DNA of 64,000 bases from Owenia fusiformis (Eukaryota; Annelida; Polychaeta; Sabellida; Oweniidae), in assembly GCA_903813345.2 (NCBI GenBank), contig CAIIXF020000006.1, positions 8,978,989 through 9,042,988 on the forward strand. Reading direction: 5' to 3'. Position numbers and translations under genes: made by a program. Below the pieces are notes generated by a model. That model searched no databases, was not told the DNA's origin, and saw only the letters and a program-made list of their open reading frames with translations. Below, one piece after another: positions 22,001-37,000 of this stretch. Position 1 is the first letter of the stretch, and every line of letters begins with the position of its first letter.

Positions 22001-25000
22001 TTTTCGAAATAGATTAATCATTTATTTCTGGATACCGATCGTTGTATATCGCTTTTCTTTTAGTGACCTCAATGTTTTGTATGTCTCTGTTTCAATGTAA
22101 TGGATACGCGGCATCGAACGTTTTTTGAAATCCTGGACTAGATTACCAGTTCATTTGTTCCTTTTCTATTCACACGCCAGGAATGTTTTGTTGGTAGATA
22201 TCATCAATAATATTACAAACAACTTCCAAACCATTGTGACAAATTAATTTCTACTTGTCATGGATATCGGTAGCTATAGAATGCTCTGAATAGCATTTCA
22301 CAGAGTACCGTAGGAATGAGGCACAACCCACAATTTCGATATCGGAATACCATCTTGTACTGCTTTCGAGTCACTGCATTATAATCTCAAACATTTTCGA
22401 TCTATTCCTTATGCAAATTTTGAGTACCTGTAGTGTATATCGATGCATATTTCATAACTTTTGATGACCCTAGACATCATGTAATAGAGATTTATGGCAA
22501 TTATAGGCAACACAATGAGCTCTTCCTAACATATTGATCTCCCAAGTTGAGTACCTCCAATGTAGATTTGAGGTTCATTGTAATGTATGGCAGTGTTAAT
22601 AACATCAATGGTAAGACAAGAGCAAAGCCAGACTCTAAAAATAGGTGAGCGTGTCAAAAGAGAGGGCTTTGAGTAAAGATACAGTTTCAGTTCAAAAAAT
22701 GTTTAAATAATTTTTCTGCAAAAGTAGCGAGGAATTTGCCCGTGTGCCTAATGGTTAGCTACGCGCCCGTAAAAACCATAACCAGAGAAACAATGTCCCA
22801 GTTTCTTCTACTGTGAATATAACGAAATAAAGAATTATAACACTGAGAAACTGATATTAGAAGATAGTCAAAAAATGTTAAACTTAATGGTGATGATTGG
22901 GCGCCGTAACCACGAGGTTGCGAGTTCGAGACGCGTGTGCTCTTTGTGTTTATTCATTGACGATATTTTGGGAAAGCGACCTATCGTGACTCAATGTACG
23001 AAATATCATATTTCAGTTATATATAGATTGAGAAGATAGGTAAAAGCCATTATATTAATGAAAACATATCTGATCATTTTGGTGTCCCTCGCAATATTGG
23101 TTAGTAGATTTGTTGTAGGACGTCTAATTGCAAATATTCTTATATTAACAATTTCAAAAAACAAAAAAATCCTATACTATGGCACTTAATACCTCGAGTT
23201 GGCCTCATTTTTACAACTTTCCTTTCTTTCCATTGTTATATGCCATAAGTCAAGATATCAAATGTTCAAATTATATAGGTACAAATCAATAAATACCTAA
23301 TTAGTATATAACAATTAAAACATGACGTATTGGTTGGATGATACACAGCCTAATGGAAGCCTAAATCGATGAACATGTTACATTATTTAGTAGATTCTAC
23401 CGGAAAAATATTTACTGGCACGTAATTTCGTAGTAAGTTGCTCATCTTGGATCAAACCATTGTGTTCCGTGCATTCACCACTGCGTTGATTTGATGAATG
23501 ATTTCGATATATATGCACGCATATCATATAGCGAATGGGTTATGTACAAACGTATAAAATTTCATTAACGTTATGTAAGAGTAGGCAACGTGTTTATTCT
23601 AAGTATAAACCTTTCAAATAGACGGCTGTAATGGAATTTTTAGTGATTCATATATACATACGGTAAATGTGATGAATTCTCCATTGGGAAGTTATATCAA
23701 AACCGTATCCACATATATCAGATTATACTTCTTGCGGCTCACGCAGTGATCAAACAGACGCGAAAATTGAATACCAGCGTCTGTAATAAAATAAGACTTA
23801 TTCCTCAGGCATATTTGTCTTTCATCTTGTCAACAGTAATTTCTCTCATACAAGTGAAGCTAGTGGTAAAAGTCTAAAGTATATAATTACTGCATAGAAC
23901 AACCTAAAAACGAGTGGGGAAGTAATCAGAAAGAAAACGTTCCGAAGTGATCCTTATGAATACAGCTAATGTAGCTAGTTCCATTCAGAAATGGCATTAA
24001 GACTTTCGATCTTACCATCGGTCTGCGACTGATAAGAAGATGGTTTTAGTAATAACTATTAATTGTCATATTACGGCTAATTTGATAGACTTAAATAATT
24101 AAGAGATGATTGCTTAATCTAGTGAACACTTATTGTTAATATCCACAAACCACACACTCTTAAGTCTCAGATATAGATTATAAAACTGCTGGTAAATGAA
24201 ATCTACGAATTGATGATGAGGTGCAAATGATTTTAAACCCATTAGGATGGAAAACAATATTTCCTGCAAATGATTTATAAAACACTAGCTTGTATGCCAT
24301 CGATATATGTTTATTAATTTTTATGATTCTAGTATACTGAGTGGTATTCGCTTATTTTCAACAAATGATCTTGAAGCAGAACAAAATACCCATATTATTA
24401 CCACCTTGCCGGGCCAGTTCTAGGGGTTTTAGTGCTAGTTCAGAAGGCATTCATTTTACTATATCGACCTGAGAAATGTGTGACGTCATAGTGGTGGTCC
24501 ATATGGACCGGTCTAGAATATATTCTGGACAGGCAATTTTCCCCGGGAAATTAGATATCGTTCAGTGCGTAAGATTTTCTTGCTATTTCAGCCCTGGTCG
24601 TTAACGGTGGTAATAATACTAATAACGTCATTTCTGCGAGCAACATAGTTAAATATTGGACCTTGGGCCTTCGGCCCTCGGTCAAATATTTCACTATTAT
24701 GCCCTTAGAAATGACGTTATTGTACTATTAATAGGACCCAGAGCCTTTAGTTCTGTAAATATTTATTCCTTTATTCCCTAGTTCTTTAGAACTTTAATTG
24801 CTATAGATTCTTAAATGAAGATTCAAAACGATGAGGAGATTTGAAACATAACTTGTACCATGTTATGAATCGATAGAAACTTAATCTCAAAATCCCTGTA
24901 AAGTAGATCCATGTACTGGGGACCTAGGATCTAACAGTATTTCAGGAAGTGCTGTCAGCAAAAAAACATTAGTCGAGGATCGTATTAATCTGACCCGGGG

Positions 25001-28000
25001 CTCCTAATTGTCATAAAAGGAGAAGTTCAATTTGTACATATCAGATATGCTTCGCCGGATTTGTACATTAAGGTGAGGGGTCTATTCGTCATAGCAGCAC
25101 CTACATCGACACAGCCTACTCTCTTGGCAATTTCATATCCCTAGTTATCGGCTTAATGATGTTTTTGAACAAGGGATCATTTGTATGCTTATAAAACATC
25201 CGTGTGTACGTCAAAATGAGTGAAATCTTGTAAAATCAAAAAAAAAATCGCAAAAAGGATTCACCACGGTCGGTCATGACACTTCATCAACCAGTCAATC
25301 TCAGTTAAGATCTCTTGTAAAACAGTTTCAGTAGCTAATCCCCCTCAGCTATATCCCATTTAGCAAAAGTCACACATAATTCAAAATTGGTGGAATCGCT
25401 ACGGACGTCGGTCATTTTAGCTGGTCGTGCTTTTTTATCATTTTGACCTTACGTCTGTTTCGCCAACTAAAATCTCTCGTTATCAAAAAAAATGGAGAAC
25501 TAAATGGTTTCACTGTAACATATATGAGTAAATCAACTTTATTTCGAACAAGTCGACATTTTGAAAGGTCTTGACCTTATAACTAATAGCTATTCATATC
25601 AAGATCATTCTCATCCCATTAACGATAGTACTACACTTGCTCTTTGATTTCATTTCATTACTTTACGAGAGGAGACGCGACCAACATGCCCTCCCATGGA
25701 TTCGTGTACACTTGAAGAGGATCTAAATATAATCTCCATAATCAGGGGAATCGTTTACTGTAAAGCTGCCGATGATGCTCAAGTTGTTTTCGCTGAGTGG
25801 ATTGTCATGTTAGGATCAAAATATAGAGCCTGACTTACCTTCAGACAAGTTTTCACTAAAATGATAGATTGATTACCGGTTTGTCAACATGCCTTTCCTG
25901 CAATTCAATATACAATCTAATTCTTCATAAGAACGGCAGAGTAAGAAAGTGTTTAAGTCAACACGAACGTTTTGTTTCGTTTGAAGGGTCTTTTGAAGAT
26001 AAAAATTCTTATTCAATACATTGAGTCCGTCCGGATGCGTAGTAGCGCATTGCACAATCGTAGTGAAGCTGTATATTCTTTCGCGGTTCAATACGACTTA
26101 ATTGATACGATGTGACATTTGTTCTAAATTGAAAAAAGATCAAAACACCCGTGCATTTACTATGCGTATTCTTCAGCAAATCTCAGCTTTAGTCGAGACA
26201 AAAAAACACAGGGAGTTCCTTTCCCTCGGATGACAATTTACACCTATTATGGATTATTTACAATGGCAGGTCAATTCTTTGGCGAAGAATGGAAAAGTGG
26301 GTAATTGTAGCTCTCCTTTATGGAGGCAGGGTTGATAAACGTGAGGAACGGCTCAGTGTGAGTCGACTGTAGCTATAAATTGGCATTAATTGTAAAATAA
26401 TCGAGTTAGAGTGCTCTGCGCCACTCCAAAATAACAGATGGTCCAACATGGTGAGCCATAACCTCATTGTTATCGATCGCCCATCAAGGCTCACTTATCT
26501 TGGTATGAGAGAATACCTTAAGTGCCCCTTTAGTGTCGCAGTTCACATTATATGCATATTGCTGGGTGATATTGTTGGTATTTATACACAACACCTACAC
26601 TTTCCAAACATTATATTTATATGTTATATTTGATAAAATATTCATATTGGATAAAAAAACTTTTCTAGATTTCTGTACTTCAATCCACGCGAAGCACATG
26701 CGTGAAACATGCTTAGTAATTTAAGTCCGGCTTTATCATTTGACCGGATTAATTAGAGATAACTGGTCCATCACGATTGAGTGCTTAAGTCAATCATATT
26801 CTGAAGTTCCCTTTCAAGCCTATATATTCTAAGGCGATTAGATGTGTTTTATAATTAGTATCAACAATGAGATTTTTTTTAGAATCATCACTGGTTATGA
26901 CCGGGGACATGCTTTTGATTCTTTTCAACTTATTAATGAGAAAAGTTCTTAGCTTCATCCTAAGGTTCATGATAAAGATCCCGAGAGTCTTCTAAATCTG
27001 TGTCCTCTAGGACGTCGACATGGTAGTGTCAACTGTAACCGGTAATCAAGAAATCTAATGACACCTACGTGTACATGTACATTACATTATGTAGAGTTAT
27101 GAAAACAACTAGTGCAGATTTCACAAAATCCCAGTACCAGTCCTGTCACTTTTGAAATTTATGATATAATGTAGCGATTTCTTGATTAAGCCGGTTACAG
27201 TCCAACAATGTTGAAAACCATTCGACCCAAGATGCCTAAATGACACAAGGAAATAAATTTTACGTAACTTGATTTTAACCACTGACCTTACAATTCTAAA
27301 AAATATACATGTGACATAGATAGTAGGCTAATGATCCCCATTTCAAGTGAGATATCATCAGATCAGAATTTAAAACAATTGTCCAAAATGTTGACTGATG
27401 TATATATCTATCCGTCAAGATTAGTATAATCAGGGCTATTGCCTCTCATTTGTCAATCCAATGGTATCCTAAGTGACTCATCGAACATCCGCGAGATTAC
27501 AGGATCAAGTACGACACTGATCTGCCCAATTGTTGCCTTAATCTTAACACACCCATATAGGTCAATTTATGGACTTTATAAATTAAAATGAATTCAATAA
27601 GTTTAAAAATACATAATCTTTCTTTTTAGAAAAACTTAGTATTCATATGGATCAATGTTGACACTACGCTAGTTGTACTTGCGCCAAACCAGATTTTAGG
27701 ATATTGGGGGTTGTCTACTTTTATTGCTGTGTTTTTCACACATTTGTGCTACCATATGTATTACAGGCTTATGTGACCATGTCAAACTTATGACGAAAAT
27801 GAACATATGGGTCAAATACATAAGGAAGGATTGCCAAACCTAAATCTCATACGTGATCACATATTTCTGACTTTTGAAGCAGGGAATGAACATGTTATGT
27901 TTAGAGTTGCGGAGCAGACGCACTTGGGTGAGCTTCTACGTTTATGGTTTTATGTTGACAAGGATGTACATCATGATTTATAGCACCTCGAGTCTCGAGG

Positions 28001-31000
28001 ACTTCCTAAAGATTTTCCATTAATTCATTACCACTTTATGAGGTCGTAATGTAAACCCATTGTCAGGTTACCTCTGCTTCCAAGCTGATTGATTATTAAA
28101 ATTGAGGATCACTGACCGAACAGTGGACTGAAAGGAGGGTGGGCACCATCTTAAAAATATATTAAGGAACGTGTATCTAATAAAAAACTTTTTATTCTGA
28201 CTTGGACTCAAATCACACTGTAATCGATTGTGCTTTGAATACTGCTCTGTATAATTCGCTCTTTTGTATAATGTTCAAGATTTAAATGAATTTGATTCCA
28301 TGCAGATAAATGCTAAACATAGGTCACTCCAAACCCATCAGTTGGACCGAAATAAGTAGAACATAGTGGTAGCAAACCTATCAGGAACACATGACTAAGT
28401 AATAATAAATTCTCAATCGAACAATGTGACCGACCGAGGCTACATCTCACTTATCGCTTGAAACTCTCTTTTGAGTTTTCAAGACATGACAAGGAGATAA
28501 CAATTGAACATGACGCCTGGAACAATGAGAGCAATGCCTTGTCAGTTGCATTCGCATCCTGTATTCTAGATTCTAACCATGCTAGCTTTGTAGATAATTC
28601 GTCGCTAATGAATGAGCTATATCGTCAAACCTGGAACTATACATTATCTTAAGGTCCCATGAGTGTATTATGTACTTTCTCTTTTATCGTAGACAACGTT
28701 ACCAGGGATTTTAAGCTTTGTTGTCTGTAGTTTTTGGTTTAGATTATTACTGTGGTTATTATTCAGTTCTGACTGGTCCTTTGACAGTAGGCGATCATTA
28801 TCGAGTAACGTTTCAGCGGCAGTTTATGCAAATTTAGGAAACCCGATCGAGAGGTGTTTATCTTAAACTATATATGAGGGAAGACACAAAGGAGGGAGTG
28901 TTGTCTATTGATGGATTAATTATAATTTCACAAGCATCAATATATCATAATGGGTAGTAGGGAAAACGAACCTGTTAGAAAATATGATACAATTGTGGAG
29001 TTAAAGAAAATGAAAAACTCTAGATATTCCGGGATGAGCATCAGGTAGGAGCAGCATGTTTAGCTTTTTTAATTTATATGACATGCGCGTTTGTTTCAGG
29101 TATCCTAAGTGTACTTTTTCAGGTTCTGTCCCAGAGGAAACGATAAGCGCATGATGTTGATAATCAAACCTAAAGCTTTTAATAGAGCCAGAATACAAAA
29201 GCTTTTCGTGTTATACTTCCCTGGAGACGTACCCTATGACCCGTTTATGGTGCAATAACTAAAAATGATACACAAACATATAGGAATCATATCAGTCTAT
29301 AGGCTCAGGTGGTGTGAAAATTACATATCAATCTACATTCTCTATATTGACATGCAATGTGCGCATATATCATCAAGATTAGGTACTTATTATGACGTTT
29401 CCTGGAAAAATAGCACAGGTAAAAAGGATATTATATGTGATGAATAGAATCTGTAATTGACCTCATTACAAGTGTCACCATATTATCCATAGAATTCATT
29501 TTGTTCATAATTTTACTTCTATTTTAAATGTTCAAGAATGTACTCGTATACCCATACATGTACACAAAGGCAAAAATCGTCCAACCTTTAAGGTGCTGTT
29601 GTACTTAACAGGAAATGACAAAGCAGGAAGTTAAAAAACCATGCTGGATTTCAAACATTTTTTGAACCAAGATAACACAGTTCTGTTTTGACCTTCAGTC
29701 AGTTTAACTAGTTCCACATATCATTTATATAATGTACATGGTTAGAATGACCCTAAACATGATGAAATCATCAGCCCTCTAAAAATGTGACTGAAAAATA
29801 GCTAAAAGTAGGAGCTAAGGAAAGGTCACTGAACAGAATCTTTGAATTTTTCAGAAAATGTGCCTAATAAATTGCTCTAAATGATACAATCTTTGAAATT
29901 TTAGAAAATTGTCTGAAACAAAAATGGCGGTCATTAAAAGGAAAACAGATTGCTTTTCAATCCATTTTTTCTTTTTCTATAAATGATATCAAACTTTCAA
30001 ATATTGTATCATTTAGAGCAATATATCGGGCACATTTTCTGACTTTACCGTAGTCAGGCTATTCCGGTGTGTATACTATACAGAACAAAAACTCCTGCTT
30101 GAAATACAATCATTTATGTACATTTTTATTGAATGTACACATTTCTGCATCTTATCGTTCCAATAACTTCACAACATCATTACTTGATAAGATACCACGA
30201 TTCTGTCTTTTGAGATCTTTTAATTCAGATAATAATGGAAACATATCAGCATGGGTGTTGGTTGCAATTTCCATCTTCCACAACCCTTATAGTTCGGAGT
30301 TAAACCATTCGAAAGTCACTAAAAGTTACATTTGGTAAGCCTTGCATCCTGTTATCTAGATTACAAAATATGTTCATCATTTATTTCAAAATCATTCTGG
30401 AAACCTCTGTGACCAAGATGTTATTTTAATGAGTAATTTGCCAGGCAAAATAAATACGTTTATTTCCATCGAGCAATGCCATGATAGAAATATTGTCATG
30501 GGATTTGATGCTAAGTTATAACCCGTCGACAGTTCCCAAGAAGATTGATTCTATGTCAAAATGTATCTAATGAAATCATAATGATAAGCACAATCTCAAT
30601 ATCGTTAGCTATGAACTCATTGTTGACATTGACCAAAAACCATGACATGAAAATCGATCTCTGTGGTTTATTTTTTAGTGTGTTATGTTGAAATCACTTA
30701 TATGAGTAAGAATTTATATGATTTTTGAAATGTTGTAAATATATAAGCACAAGTGCCAAAGGGAAAGGACTAAACGTTGTAATGGAACTTAGCAAGAATA
30801 GCAAAGATATATATGGTCAACCTACATCAGGGGGCTTCATATTTTGTTGCCAAGACAGGTTAGTGATAGATGCCACCTGATGGTGATAATTCAATTGTTG
30901 ACGTGTCGTTATTACCGGGTAAATTACCTCTTCAAGGTTGTGAATTCTTGGAATGATGATTGATGAAGTTCTGCATTATGCGCATATTTAACATTTTTAA

Positions 31001-34000
31001 ATCACATTCAAGGTATTAGCAGACATTTAACTACCCATGTTGCACTATGTGTACTCGGTCCCTCCATTACTCGCATCGACATGGATCATTTCCAAAATGT
31101 TAATATAACATCTTTCAAAGGAAGCTTCTATATTTTGCATTTACCACTGGCGGCTCTATTTTATAAAATCTCTACATATTGAACTACATTGTACATGTTT
31201 TTAAGTATCCGTTCATGACCTATCACTATCAATAATACAAAAAATGAACTTGGTGATGGATTTTATTTTTAAATTTTCTGTTTGCCCCCCTGTAACCCAA
31301 TATGAACCAGAGCCGTCGTGAGACCGAGGCTCAGGAATTAGAAGTAAATTGTTTAAAAACTAAACGTGTCGGCCGGGCTTATGTACTGATTATGTATTCA
31401 TATGTATTAATGTACCGTATGTATATACACATACTTTAAGCATTAGTATTGGTGCTGAAAAAAATAGACGGATAGAAGAAAACTAATTTCAAAATATTTT
31501 ATTGCTCCTTTCTAAGGCCTCGGTCTTGACTCGTGCTCTTCCAAAGGTCTTTGTGATCTAATGACCAATACGCATGCGCATCGATCTTAGGATAGATGAA
31601 GTCTCTTGACCGGAAGTCTCGCAGTCTTGTTCACTTAAAACCATTATGGAATAACAAATATGTATCTTGGCATATCCGCGAATAAACATGTTCAGTGAAC
31701 ACGGTCCACATCTTCAATCTTTCTATTTTACTAAGCAGAATGGGAAGAAACTCTGTCGAGAGCCATTTTATTGACTTCTCACTCAATATGGCTGTTCCGA
31801 TGTTTGTTCTGCTAATGTACTTCCGGTGTTTGTTTGAAGGGATGTGTAGTCATTTCAGCGACATATCCGCGCATAGTGCCAACCAGTTCTCGAAAACAAT
31901 CTGAACAAAGCCTCATGAAGTATGCCCCGAGTTTATACAATACATCATGCATTTAAACACTTACGTTGTTTGTAAGGATAATAGGTTCCCTTGGAAAAAT
32001 GGCTCCGTCTGTCCCTCGTTTATGTGATAGGTCCACTCATTGTGATGCAAATGGTATAACATTTTAAGAATTCTCTAGGGGTCTTCGATTCCAATAATCG
32101 TTTTCAATGTAAGTGGGTCGTGGGTGTGTGTAGGATGCTTGTTAATGTTAATTACATCACTCTAATTGTCAGTCTCCCTATCACAATCATAAATCATAAA
32201 AATTGTCAACTTGTAAATAAGTCTATCCTAAACGAAATCCTCGGTAATAGGTAATTTTTCAATTATGGTAACACATGAACCCCAAGCTTAGATGTATCCT
32301 TCTCATGTATAACCCATGAAATCTCCCCAACGGTGAATCGGGGGAGTTCTTATCAGAATGCTTCAAATGCATCTTTTTCTATCCTTACCTTTATGAATGA
32401 TCAGAAACTCCAAGACGAGCTATGTCATCAATGAGGGGTTGAAGGGATATGCCATTTCTTTTTCTAACATGTAAAAAGGAACAGAGAGAAGTTGTTCAGG
32501 AAGACACAAACATTGCAAAACAGTTCACGATTTGAAATTACATCAAAATTGGCGAAATACAGGGTGAGCCAAAAAAGGTAACCCAAACAAACCTTAATAA
32601 TTCAGCGATCAAGTATGGGTTTTAAGTCATATTTGGCACAATTGAACCCTATTGAATGTTCTTTCATTCCCTGATCATGAGTTTCATTGGTCTATATCTA
32701 ATGGTTCCCATTTTATGGCCTTTTTACAAAGCATGCTTCTAATAGTAAAACATACCAAAACCACCCAATATGAACCCCCAGAATTTTACCTTTTGGGGCT
32801 ATTACAAATATATTAGGGAGTTTAAGCTTGCAATGTTTTTCACAACCTAAACGTGAACGGAATATATTTAAGAGATGCATTTGTATGGGCGATTGGTCAT
32901 ACGTATAGGTTGGCGTTTCGATTTTATGTACAAGCTAAAACTCCCCAATGTGTGTATCAATAACCCTAGACGCATCAGTGAGTTGAAACAAGAGATTAGA
33001 ATGGAAATGAGAGCTATTGCACAAGATATCTGTGAGCGTGTAATCGGAAAAAATTCACACGATAAGTTCAAGTTTGCCTCCAAAGACAAGACTGGTACTT
33101 AGAGCATATTTAGTAAAATGGCCATAAAATCATGACCATTTGGAGTAGACCAATAAAACGTTGTTGAATGAAAGAACATTGAACAAGGTTTGGTTGTGCC
33201 ACATATGTCTTTAAACCTATACTAGATTACTGAGTTGTACGATTTTTGGAGGTTACCTTTTTTGGCCCGCCCTGTACCAAAATTACGTTTTTTGGAGGGA
33301 AATTCAAGGCATAGAGTTTCTATGAGCTACAACGGCTGTACTTTACTCGAATTACAATTTCACAATTTATACCACTGGGAACTTCTTTTGACTTCTCATG
33401 GCTTGGCTTATTCACGACTGGACTCCACGTAGAATTCTGTTCATAATGTGATGGAGTCATTGACGTTTAACCAAATAGAACCGACATAAATTTTCACATA
33501 TTCTGTCAATATATAATGCTAATTGAAAGGCGAGTCATTTGGGGATCCAAGCTAATCATTGCAGCTTTGTAGCAAATTGAAAAGGTGACGAGAATGATTC
33601 CCTCGCGCCATAGGAAGTAATCACATATATGAAATATCTATATCAACATCTCCTCAATATTAAATACACGCTAGTTAGAGATTAACCCATCATAGCTCTA
33701 GACATTTTTTGAGTGATGTAATCAGGACCCACATCAGAGGCAAAACTAAAGAGAGGCATATATATAAGACTTCATAGTAAAATATATGACCTAATTACAA
33801 CAGGTTCAGTCCAAAGATTCTGTAAAACTTTACTGGTACAAACAAGACCATATCATACCGAGAGCAATTTAGGTTTTAGGCTCTGCGTAAAGTTGATCAT
33901 AGTTTCCAAATGCTAGGTATAATGCCAATGATTATTTTCAATTATCAAGACTTTGGAAAATATAACAAAAAATGGAGAAGTATTAAGTCTCTGTCCGAAT

Positions 34001-37000
34001 CAATTTATTTACTTGCGAATCTGGTGTTTAAAAGGTTACCATAGAAATAAAGTACAACTATGTTATTGGCCTATGTCCAATGTTGTCGAAAATGAATTAA
34101 TCAAAGTATTTATTTGACCAATCAAGATATAAATATTGCATTTTGGAATGAAGATGTTCAATCGAAAATGTTATTAATCTTATAACTAGTAAAGTACTAT
34201 TACTTATAATTGCATATTCATATTTTTAATATTAAAAACGTCATCTTTTTAACCAGGTCGCATTGTCCTTGATTTAACACATTTGTTCTCATAAAAACTA
34301 ACAATGACAATAAATATATACATACACAGGGGAATCAAGTAAAGATGATATATTACCAAAGTACAATAAAGTCTGCTATGTGGGGTTAGTTGAACGTGAA
34401 TGTGACTCTGTGCTTACCCAAGATCCATTAGTCAAATACAAGCGAGAGTTATCATATATTTAATGGTATTGCAAACCCCTCGACTTCATTCTACATTGTT
34501 TGGCATCGTTTGTATTGTTTTAGAACACTGAAATAGAAATCTCGTGCTAGATCTCTGATTAAAGTGTACATATATGGAGCAATGTGATGAATTATTTATC
34601 GCAATGGAGGGTTGACAACTCTAGCACGCTTGCTGCCAACTCGGAGCAATAACTAATCAAAGAAATGGGAATGAAAATATCGGAACTTATTGAATACTCG
34701 GCGATGCATCCAAAAGTATCAATTCGAACATAATTATCAAGTTAGAATATATTCATCACGTCTAGTTTCATCCAGTGATAATTAATATCGGGTTGGGAAA
34801 ATACAACATCAATTTTACTTGTCATTTTGACATCAAGCCGCAATGATATCACAGAAGTATATTTCAAAACACCCTATAATGATACTGTAGCGTGAGAGAG
34901 TCTAATGATAGAGTGTGGCCTTAGATTTGTTTAGTCATTTTTAGTAGGCCAAAGAAATAAAAGTAACACTAATCTTATTTCAAAATCATTATCCTTAAAA
35001 TTGTCCTTGGTGCTAATTTATTATTGATATTAATTTCAGTGATTGTGCATCTTAAAGGTTTGCCCATAGCATGATCGCCTATTGACCAATCAGAACTTTT
35101 GTCTATTTGTCCGTAGAAAGTATACGTCACATGTGAAATGCTGCTCTCCTTTATATGTCTGCTTGCTTAGCCTTTGCTGCACATGGTATTTAGAACTCGG
35201 GGTGTGTTATGTTAATGTAAATCTTTAAAGTGCCCGATAAACTATAAAATGCGCATGCGTCCAGGTGTTGATAAACTATAAATAGCGAAAATCCAGGGTT
35301 TGTCACCACAAGGTAAGCCAGGACGTGTTGAGAGAACAGCTAGTGTTGATATTGAATTTACATGTAGCCAGATAAGTTTCCTTATTGAAATTACATATGG
35401 TTATTGGCAATACTTTGTAGGTGCTAAATAATAAAATATTTAGAGTATATATGAGAGAAATTGGTCATTTCGAACCTGTTGAAAAGTTTGTGGCTCTCGG
35501 CTACACCGGGGAATTTACTTCCATGAGTACACACATAAATGTGGGGTTCCCCAAGAGGTACGCGACAAGGTGACCTGGCATCAAATGTGCGACTAAATGC
35601 TACTATCGAGAAGATAAAATAACGAATACGACAATAAGTTATTGCATGTGACAATTCCGAGCCTTCATCTCACTGAAGTATTTTGAAGTAAAAATAGGAT
35701 TTTTGTTTTGATACATGGAATCAGATGAACGTAACTTTATTCTGACAGCTAATCAAAACTAAACAAAATTGATTGTACGTAACAGACAATTTATTGTTTT
35801 ACAATGTTTTGATTCGCTAAACGAATGAAACCAACAAATTATGACATGTAAAATGACAATTTTGAAATGTAAAATTTAAAAGTGACAAACACAACCTCCC
35901 TATCCACTCTTTGGGAGCCCTAGTAAATTAGTAATATGTACATGCAGCAGTGGTAGTGTACAGCTTATTATCACACTACGCTTTGTATTCTAAAGCCTGT
36001 TGTTTGTAATAACACTGTTCACTCAACGTATGTTTTGTGTGTGGGCAGTCAACGATAATCATTGTTTTATCCCGGTTATATGACCTCGGCAATTATAACA
36101 GAACCGTACTAAACGAAAAAACGCAAATAGAGAAAGCTTTCACACACATATAAAAAATGAACTAGTCTAATCCGCCAGTATAAACTCTGTGCTATACGTA
36201 GCCGGGTCAGGCGCACACTTTAAACATATATGGCAGTGTAACTGTACGTTTTCTGACTACTGTCCAACCGTAACTGTTAATCATTTTCATATCTCGGTCT
36301 TGCTAAAACAAACAATAAACAGCACTGTATAGTAGATCAATTTCAAATTCTATTATCGATCATATACAAAAAGTATATATATATATATATATCAATGGAT
36401 CATAAAACAAAAATATTAATATAATGACATAGTCTCGATCATTCACAGAAAAGAATCTTTTTTTAATTTTGCTTCCTGTTCCTTTAATTTGCATCTCTAA
36501 ACGGCTAGCGATATCTACAGTGGTATAACTTGGTACTAAGGATATGCAATATGTGATATGATCAAAATCTCATGTGAAAATCATACGAGCGCATTTGAAC
36601 CCTATTGTTGAATACTTAAAGGGAATTTCAAAATGGCGGTCGAACAAAATGGGGATTGTCTTTCTTTGGACCAATGATGAAGCGATTTGTGTGCACCGTT
36701 TTTGCAACGTCACTTCTCGTCACACCGTCACCGGCTATTGTATTGAAATAAGCATTATTCACCATTCAGTATTTCACAAGCTCTACTGATTCCTCTCGAC
36801 AAAACTGTACCATACAAATAATTAAGTACGAATATCATGAAGCTTGATGGAATCCAAATGCATGTCAGCACACCATATATATTCTCTTTTATAGCAGGAC
36901 ATGAATAAATGATAAACCTGCAGGGCATAATCTAATTCATTTGTTGGCAATAACACCGTCAAAGCCGATTAGATATAATGGGACGATACTTAATACAATG

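Noticed and set aside
22898-22935. Functional tRNA gene
   Set aside because: Only a box-B half is intact. Acceptor stem and box A are not at tRNA spacing.
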